From the NCBI GenBank assembly GCA_015501075.1, contig JADNYJ010000723.1:1-15075 (forward strand): DNA of 15,075 nucleotides, given 5' to 3'. The notes below the pieces were generated by a model that made no database searches, was not told the origin of the DNA, and saw nothing but the letters and a program-made list of their open reading frames with translations. The stretch is from Gymnopilus junonius. Lineage: Eukaryota; Basidiomycota; Agaricomycetes; Agaricales; Galerinaceae. The position numbers and the translations under genes are program-made. The stretch's first letter is position 1, and each line of letters begins with the position of its first letter. Below, in pieces: positions 10,701 through 15,075 of this stretch.

Positions 10701-13487
10701 TCAAGAGGCCGAATCTCAGCTTGAAAATGGTGTCATGCAAGCTGGTCAGGAAATAGATTCTGAGGCAGGGAATATGAAAGAAAAGGTAATACCTTGATTG
10801 CTTTAGTTGTTGTTTGGGACTGATGGATGTTTCTTTCCTTGTAGTTCCAGACAACGTTGGCCGTCCCTCCATTCCCAGACGTACTCTCTGGAGAAGTACC
10901 GGAAGACAAAGACTTCCTCGCCCCACATAATTGTGATGTGGATTCCAGCATTGCAAAGCTTTCCGTACCGTTGACATTTTCCAACACGCTTTTCGGCAAA
11001 CACTCCGCTTCTTTATCAGAAACTGAAAGGTTCGCTTTATTTATGAACATGCACATGGAGTCAATCGTGAAGGCCGATTCATTCAGCTTCAGTCCGCAAG
11101 TTCAGATGGCGCTGGCCCCTCCTGGTTTTCATCAAGGGCCAGAAAATTCCGCTCGCGATGCGTATGCGCCTGCCCAGTCGACGTCCATCGAGAGGACGCC
11201 TGATCACGAGGTCAAGATAAAAGAGCAAGAGGAAAGAGAGGAGCAGCAGCAGGAAGACACGCCTCCTGCGCCCTTTACTGTGCCTGATCTTATCCTTCCT
11301 GAAGATGCCAACCATGGCCTCTCTGCCTCTATCCACGCCCTAAGAGACGTCGCGAGGAGGCCTATAGAGCAGCCTACTACCAACCAAGGCCTATCTGCCT
11401 CTATTCACGCTCCCAGATACGTCTCGAGGACGCCTAGAGAGCAACCTGCTACCAACCAAGGTCTCTCTGCCTCTATTCACGCTCCAAGACACGTCGTCAC
11501 AGAGTCTACCGAGCAGCCTGCTGCACCGGATTCCCTTGAAGACGTCAGCCGAGGCCTCTCGGCCCTCATTCACGCTCCTAGACACCGCGTCAGAGAGCCT
11601 AGAGAGCCTGCTGCATCAGATCTTCTTGGAAGACAATAGTCAGGGCCTCTCAGCCTCAATTCACGCTCCCAGGCACGTCGCCAGGACGCCTGGAGAACCT
11701 ATTGTGTCAGATCGCGCCCACCCTACAGATTCCAGGCAAGGACTTTCTGCCTCTATCCACGCTCCCAGACACGTCGCCAGTGCGCCTAGGCAGCAGTTTT
11801 CCACCAACCAAGGCCTCTCTTCGTCCATTCACGCTCCTCGACATACCCCCAGGACGCCTAGGGAGCAGCCTGCTGAGCCAGGTCTCGTCCTCCCAGAAGA
11901 CGCCAGCCAGGGCCTCTCCGCGTCAATTCACGCTCCCGGATACGTCGCTAGAGAGGAACGGGTCCTAATTACTCCTGTACGTACCCTACATCATTTGCTA
12001 ATGTTTGCCTCGCCTGACTTATGTTCTTTCTCGCCTATTTTATAGAGCTCATCTACTCTGAATGCTCCATCCTTCCTCATCACCCCAACAGCAGGCCCAA
12101 TATGCCTCTGGACATGGCAGAAATGTCCTTAGGTGGATCCAGCAGCTTTGAACGCGACTTATTAGCCTATGCGCCCGCTCAGTCGAGTTTAGTTGAGTAC
12201 GCGGAGAGTTCGAGGAACACCCGAAACTCTGTCGCTTCTGAACAAAGGAATAGAGACAAGGGAAGAGCGTCAGGCCGTGGGGGATTCAAAGGCAAGGAGA
12301 AGGATCAAAACAAGGATGTGAGTAACCCTAGTTTTACTTTCTTTTTATTTTATGTATCTAATTCGCAACGATTATGTTAGAGCTCTGCCTACTCACCGAT
12401 GCCCGCCACGGACGACAAGCAAATAAATAACAAGAAAAAGAGCCACAAGCCAAGGGGCCTCAAAGGCAAAGGCAAGGAGAAGGCCAAGCAAGAGGAAGAC
12501 GTGAGTAGCTTCTAGCTATGCTTCTTCCATTTCTTTTATCTAATTCGCGGGTTTTTCGTCAGGAATTTGCCTCCTCATTGAAGTCTATGACAATCGACAC
12601 TCCAGGTACCTCGGCTACTTCTGACTATAAGCCGACGCAAAGCAGGGGAAGAGCGTCAGGAGGAAGGGGACTCGAAGACGGGAAGGACGACCAAGAGAGG
12701 AATGTGAGTAACTGTCTTATCTTTCTTTCTTCTTCTCATTCCTGATGCACCGGCCTTGTATTAGGGATCTATTTCTTTACCGGAGCCTTCTATGCGTCGA
12801 GAACCTGCCCCCCTTAATGTGCCTTCCGTGATGCCGATCGCCCCTGGATCTATCTCTCAAAATGGCGGCCTTTCTGCCTCCATCCATGCTCCTAGAAGTC
12901 CTGAGGTCAATGCGCTCCCTGATTCTGAACAACGACTTTCTTCCGCTCAACCTCGGCCTGGCCCAGCTGCTATTGATATACCGACCTTGTTCGATATCGT
13001 CGTCTCCACCTCTGGAAATCGCAGCATCCATGCGTCAATCCATACGCCTATACCCGAGGTTCTTCCTACGTCTCCACCTGCGCCCCAAAAACAGGTCGAA
13101 GAAGAAGAAGAGTTGGATTCCAGGCATGCCACATCGTTGGCCTCTGATCAGCAGGACCTTCCACAGACATCCATGTCTGGTATCTATGAGTCTATCCATG
13201 CGCCTTCGCGCAGGGTAGGCAATGGCACGAGTTCAACTCGACAGGGAGCACAAGCAATTGCGGGGCGAAGGCGATCCCCTCCGTCAAGCTCTCTCCATCA
13301 CGAAGCTACCTCCGTCTCACCCACTAATGGTTCTTCCACGCCTTCAACCCCCACCAAGGTCAAGAAACCCCGAGGGCGCAAGAACAAACACGAAAACAGG
13401 CAGAGCGGACAGCACCACCGCGGAGCAGGTAGACAACGTGATGTTATTCCTCCAGGCCGGCCGCAAATTCGTTCTGAGCATTCCTAG
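7795..13487 (+). CDS. Large unrecognised membrane protein with tandem acidic exons and GLSASIHAPR repeats
   Basis: Exons: 7795-7906, 7993-8382, 8445-9187, 9249-9665, 9732-9818, 9876-9965, 10028-10117, 10181-10357, 10427-10567, 10636-10785, 10845-11976, 12048-12317, 12381-12500, 12563-12703, 12765-13487. Almost all joins are phase 0 with GTRNGT donors. Length is about 1,575-1,590 residues. Hydrophobic segments: about 212-233 (MLLLTILCYIIGAIYIY), 353-372 (MNLAIAVCGGALLV) and 382-394 (FLFWSFWFWTFI). A ten-proline run precedes the first. Next come an Asp run, acidic repeats (PLED...EEQIIP), eight GLSASIHAPR motifs, RG/Lys-rich exons and a basic tail with KKPRGRKNK, which resembles an AT-hook or nuclear signal. 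I recognise no catalytic domain or family. Start choice is uncertain: ATG 7971 also has a good context and needs no first intron. The frame breaks near 11626 unless a 55-bp intron (11589-11643) is used. Membrane location is inferred from hydrophobicity only. Confidence 0.7.
7880..7992 (+). other. Ambiguous 5' end: intron or frameshift
   Basis: The ATG 7795 frame reads as good coding sequence to about 7906 and then stops at 7951-7953. The frame of the main exon is open upstream from 7794 and reads LYEVSEDKGYALSKSTG through the same region. Either an intron removes 7907-7992 (GTACGC donor, weak AAGAG acceptor), or translation starts at ATG 7971, or a 2-base AT gain at about 7883-7886 (CTCTATATG) has broken a once continuous frame. 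Confidence 0.5.
8501..8530 (+). repeat. CCT/CCA triplet repeat coding ten prolines
   Basis: Ten consecutive proline codons (CCT, CCA, CCC mixed) lie in the exon that starts at 8445, about 15 residues before the first hydrophobic segment. Codon mixing suggests an old, stable repeat. Confidence 0.85.
9385..9405 (+). repeat. GAC/GAT triplet repeat coding seven aspartates
   Basis: Seven Asp codons (four GAC then three GAT) in the exon beginning at 9249, at the start of the long acidic part of the large protein. Confidence 0.8.
9600..10357 (+). repeat. Tandemly duplicated exon-intron units
   Basis: Consecutive exons 9732-9818, 9876-9965 and 10028-10117 are 29, 30 and 30 codons and share a pattern: V.E.S......D.A.VEPLE...EEQIIP. 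The end of the preceding exon (PIDSLDVANVEEQVIS) and the first half of exon 10181-10357 fit too. The introns are also alike: 9819-9875, 9966-10027 and 10118-10180 each start GTACGTT, contain TACTTT or GACTTT followed by a TGA-T-GTC-like block, and end in a TGTCTT...GCAG or CACAG tail. So the copied unit was an exon plus its intron, about 145-155 bp. Exon 10181-10357 (59 codons) is about two units long and may have lost an intron. All units are phase 0-0, so adding or skipping one keeps the frame. Confidence 0.75.
11311..11943 (+). repeat. Array of eight GLSASIHAPR peptide repeats
   Basis: Eight copies at about 20-38 residue spacing. The core is GLSASIHAPRxV, usually preceded by NQ or SQ and followed by RTPREQPA. 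Several copies are introduced by LPEDA or LEDV. Variants: ALIHAPR, SSSIHAPR, SIHALR, SIHAPG. The core is nearly invariant while the linkers vary in length and sequence, which suggests that the short core is under selection as a binding or processing motif; this is inference. The array lies in one exon (10845-11976), with a frame break between copies four and five. Confidence 0.85.
11589..11643 (+). other. Frame break in the motif array, or a 55-bp cryptic intron
   Basis: Copies one to four read in one frame, which stops at 11637-11639 (GGA AGA CAA TAG). Copies five to eight read in the +1 frame. Compared with sister linkers (CTTGAAGACGTC, CCTGAAGATGCC, CCAGAAGACGCC), CTTGGAAGACAAT at 11622-11634 has one extra G. 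Alternatively GTCAGA at 11589 and AGTCAG at 11641-11643 bound a 55-bp intron that joins the two frames exactly in phase 0, but it lacks a good branch site. Confidence 0.65.
12240..12703 (+). repeat. Second set of related exons, RG/Lys-rich
   Basis: Exon 12048-12317 ends with KGRASGRGGFKGKEKDQNKD, exon 12381-12500 ends with KPRGLKGKGKEKAKQEED, and exon 12563-12703 ends with SRGRASGGRGLEDGKDDQERN-like sequence. All three are phase 0-0 and are followed by introns starting GTGAGTA (12318, 12501, 12704) of 61-63 bp with TCTAATTCGC shared by the first two. This is a second tandem exon duplication in the same gene, unrelated in sequence to the acidic units. Confidence 0.65.
12866..13205 (+). repeat. 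Three diverged SIHAP motifs in the last exon
   Basis: GGLSASIHAPRSPE (about 12866-12905), RSIHASIHTPIPE (about 13022-13060) and GIYESIHAPSRRV (about 13180-13215) repeat the core of the main array after an interruption of about 900 bp. The retained part is (S/E)SIH(A/T)P, which helps define the minimal motif. Confidence 0.75.
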
Positions 13488-13616
13488 AAGGCACTCACGA
13501 CAGCGTATGAACCAGATCTACCAGCACACTTCTGAATCCCGGACACCAAACGACCTCCACAGATAGCAGATACCCATCTACAAATGATATAAACACTATC
13601 CTCTCTCCCAGACAAT
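13488..13616 (+). other. 3' untranslated/intergenic segment
   Basis: Short gap between the TAG of the large gene (13485-13487) and the decayed minus-strand sequence. No canonical AATAAA is seen; ATATAAACA near 13588 is a weak candidate. The two transcription units would converge here. Confidence 0.3.
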
Positions 13617-14046
13617 CTATTTGTTACCAGAGCTGCCTTCTCGCCGATAAACAACAGCGATTACAACACCAAGATAAAATAGAGCGACCTCAACCAGAGT
13701 ATCGACACCAACACCCAGTGCAAATTGTTACGTGTATCCCACCCATGACTGCGTCGACATTGATGCAGACGGAGATGAATAATTCACCTCCTTCTTCCGA
13801 GTCCCTTTCGGGTGCAATGGGTTCCTTGTCAACTTCTGGACCCCAAAAGCCAGCATTTTGCTTCCTGTGAGGTCGATTAATCGACCAACAACGATGAAGA
13901 TGACGACAAGACCAACCTCAATCATACTGTTGGCACCGCGTAATGTAGATTTTTATATATCCCACTCAATGAACTGCGTCGACGTTGATGCGGATGGAGA
14001 TGACATATTCTTCTCCTTCTTCCGAGTCCCTTTCCAGTGCGAGTTA
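13617..14046 (-). pseudogene. Decayed, tandemly duplicated 3' end of a membrane-protein gene
   Basis: On the minus strand one frame runs through most of this stretch, broken only by stops at the same relative place in two copies. Copy one: hydrophobic MIEVGLVVIFIVVGRLID, then KGTRKKEVNYSSPSASMSTQ and a stop. Copy two upstream keeps only KGTRKKEKNMSSPSASTSTQ and a stop. A third hydrophobic end (TLVEVALFYLGVVIAVVYRR, then GSSGNK and TAG at 13617-13619) follows copy one. The copies are offset by 225-228 bp, a multiple of three. Direct DNA evidence: ACTGCGTCGACRTTGATGC and CTTCTTCCGAGTCCCTTTC occur at 13748 and 13973 onward. No start codon or upstream exons remain; a pyrimidine-rich simple repeat takes their place. 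I do not recognise the parent family. Separate exons of a live gene are possible but less likely. Confidence 0.5.
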
Positions 14047-14047
14047 T

Positions 14048-14160
14048 TTGTCTCTTTGTCTCTTTGTCTCTTTATCTCTCTCTATATTTTCTTTCTTTTG
14101 CCTATCTCTCTTTCTCTGCTTCCTCTATTTATCCATATCTCTATCTCACCCTCTCTGCTT
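14048..14160. repeat. Pyrimidine-rich simple repeat
   Basis: Imperfect tandem TCTCTTTG (three copies around 14050-14078) grading into TCTCTC, TTTCTT and ATATCTCTATCTC runs. It abuts the truncated repeat copy of the decayed membrane-protein sequence. A plus-strand reading through it is rich in Ser, Leu and Phe only because of the composition. Confidence 0.8.
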
Positions 14161-14842
14161 TGCTCGTGTATGTACGATGACTATTCAATACTGTACTATT
14201 ATAAGTCGATTTTTTTGTTTACTCTCTATTCTTTCTGTTTCATGTATTATCGTAGACCTCTGTTTGGCTTATCGTCTGAATATCATGTAGAATATTACGG
14301 ACCTTTCCGCCTCTCTTCTCTGTTTTCGGTGTTATCATGCTTTGTAATTGATTTCTTTTATCCGTTGAAATTTGTTGCGAATGATACTATAATTCGGTGG
14401 GAGTTTGAATTTGGGACATAAGGTTAGTGTGGAAGACACAGGAGCACTTCCGCGTCTCGAAACTGAAGGAATGGCGAGATTGAAACGTCACCTCTCATAC
14501 TTAAATGCACCTTCTGCATTGCATCTGCCCTCACGAGGTCAGATGTACATGAATCTGCCTATAGCTCAGGATTCCTGCTTGAATAAGTCTCCTTGACACT
14601 TCTGTGAATTTTTGTTTTATTTGACCAGAGAGATCTGGCCAGATCTTGCAAGAGATGCTGATACATCAGCTGATTTGATGCCACTCAGTTCCACAAATCG
14701 AGTGCCACTCTTCCTCTTCTGCAGATATCAAGAAACAAAGTACATAACATGGTAGGCAGTATGTTACAGTATTTATGTGAATTTTTGTGGAGGCCAAATG
14801 GAAGAGGAAGGTTTGCAAAAGTTGGCAGTTTCAAACTCTCGA
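14161..14842. other. Intergenic, A/T-richer, no supported gene
   Basis: No recognisable coding frame. GTGAATTTTTGT occurs twice, near 14603 and 14779, with different flanks. A pair of overlapping palindromes lies at 14631-14653. The stretch is downstream of the minus-strand exons at the right edge, so part may be their 3' UTR. Confidence 0.4.
14631..14653. repeat. Perfect 16-bp palindrome overlapping a second palindrome
   Basis: AGATCTGGCCAGATCT at 14631-14646 equals its own reverse complement. TCTTGCAAGA at 14644-14653 is also a perfect palindrome and shares its first bases. It could be a dimeric factor site or chance; there is no nearby transposon or integrase to support another role. Confidence 0.5.
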
Positions 14843-15050
14843 TCAACGATAGTACCATTTATTACGAATGATACTACTGAGCGGCTTGGCCGTATCCTCT
14901 CCAAAGTTATTTGCAAGATTAAGGAACGCGAGAAAGTCATCAGGGGACACCTTCTCCAAAGCGAGCTGAATCCGGATCAAGATTGCAAAAACGATTATTG
15001 TATTTATACTAAACAAGAGAACGTACATTATGCAGTTCAACGTTAACGTA
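14843..15050 (-). CDS. Probable last exons of a gene running off the right edge
   Basis: Minus-strand model: a small exon at 15050-15027 (YVNVELHN) preceded by an acceptor CTGCAG, a 61-bp intron at 15026-14966 (GTACGT donor, ends GATTCAG), then exon 14965-14843 ending in TGA. The joined frame is phase 0. The last exon reads LALEKVSPDDFLAFLNLANN and ends IIRNKWYYR; its codons (GAG AAG GTG TCC) look like real coding sequence of this organism. Only about 48 residues are visible, too little to assign a family. The opposite strand also has an 89-codon ORF (14777-15046), which I consider the shadow because it lacks splice signals and spans the intron. Confidence 0.4.
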
Positions 15051-15075
15051 CTGCAGTTCGTAGATAGTTCATGAA

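Noticed and set aside
10468..11056. Minus-strand ORFs of 107-169 codons
   Set aside because: They cross plus-strand introns and exons of the repeat gene without their own splice signals.
13858..14421. 187-codon plus-strand ORF with a hydrophobic Ser/Leu/Phe-rich product
   Set aside because: It is read through the pyrimidine-rich simple repeat, so the composition explains both its openness and its hydrophobicity. It also overlaps the minus-strand duplicated tail, which has better evidence.
1..15075. CRISPR array, transposase, LTR pair or biosynthetic cluster
   Set aside because: Looked for regularly spaced identical repeats, catalytic motifs, terminal repeats and cluster enzymes; none seen. 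The regular repeats present are coding-sequence repeats.

Overview
The window looks like nuclear DNA from a filamentous basidiomycete fungus, probably a mushroom-forming agaricomycete. Introns are 47-100 bp with GTRNGT donors, CTNAY-type branch sites and YAG acceptors. Coding frames favour C-ending codons, CT-rich tracts lie just upstream of start codons, and no bacterial operon signals are seen. Species and chromosome cannot be told from the sequence.

Layout. (1) 1-1470, minus strand: the 5' and middle part of a SET-domain protein gene (putative lysine methyltransferase). It has six recognisable exons and runs off the left edge just after its NHSC motif. Two reading-frame breaks lie in the middle of its SET domain. 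(2) About 1471-7680: a 6 kb stretch without a long convincing ORF. It still holds two clusters of clean spliceosomal introns on the plus strand (about 2350-3260 and 4219-5122). The second cluster sits behind a TATATAAA box and a CT-rich tract, so it looks like a spliced lncRNA or short-ORF gene. (3) 7795-13487, plus strand: one large gene of about 15 exons for an unrecognised membrane protein of about 1,575-1,590 residues. The N-terminal third carries hydrophobic segments. Then come a run of homologous acidic exons whose introns are also homologous, an array of a GLSASIHAPR-type motif (8 clustered copies plus 3 diverged ones), a second set of related RG/K-rich exons, and a basic C-terminus. 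(4) 13617-14046, minus strand: a decayed, tandemly duplicated piece that looks like the 3' end of a membrane-protein gene. (5) 14048-14160: pyrimidine-rich simple repeat. (6) 14843-15050, minus strand: the probable last two exons of a gene that continues past the right edge.

The most unusual object is the 7795-13487 gene. Whole exon-intron units have been copied in tandem inside it, all in phase 0, and it carries a short peptide motif repeat that I cannot assign to a known family. No functional pathway links the genes here. Reading-frame breaks in three separate places (SET gene, start of the large gene, middle of the motif array) mean that either assembly indels or gene decay must be considered before trusting protein models.
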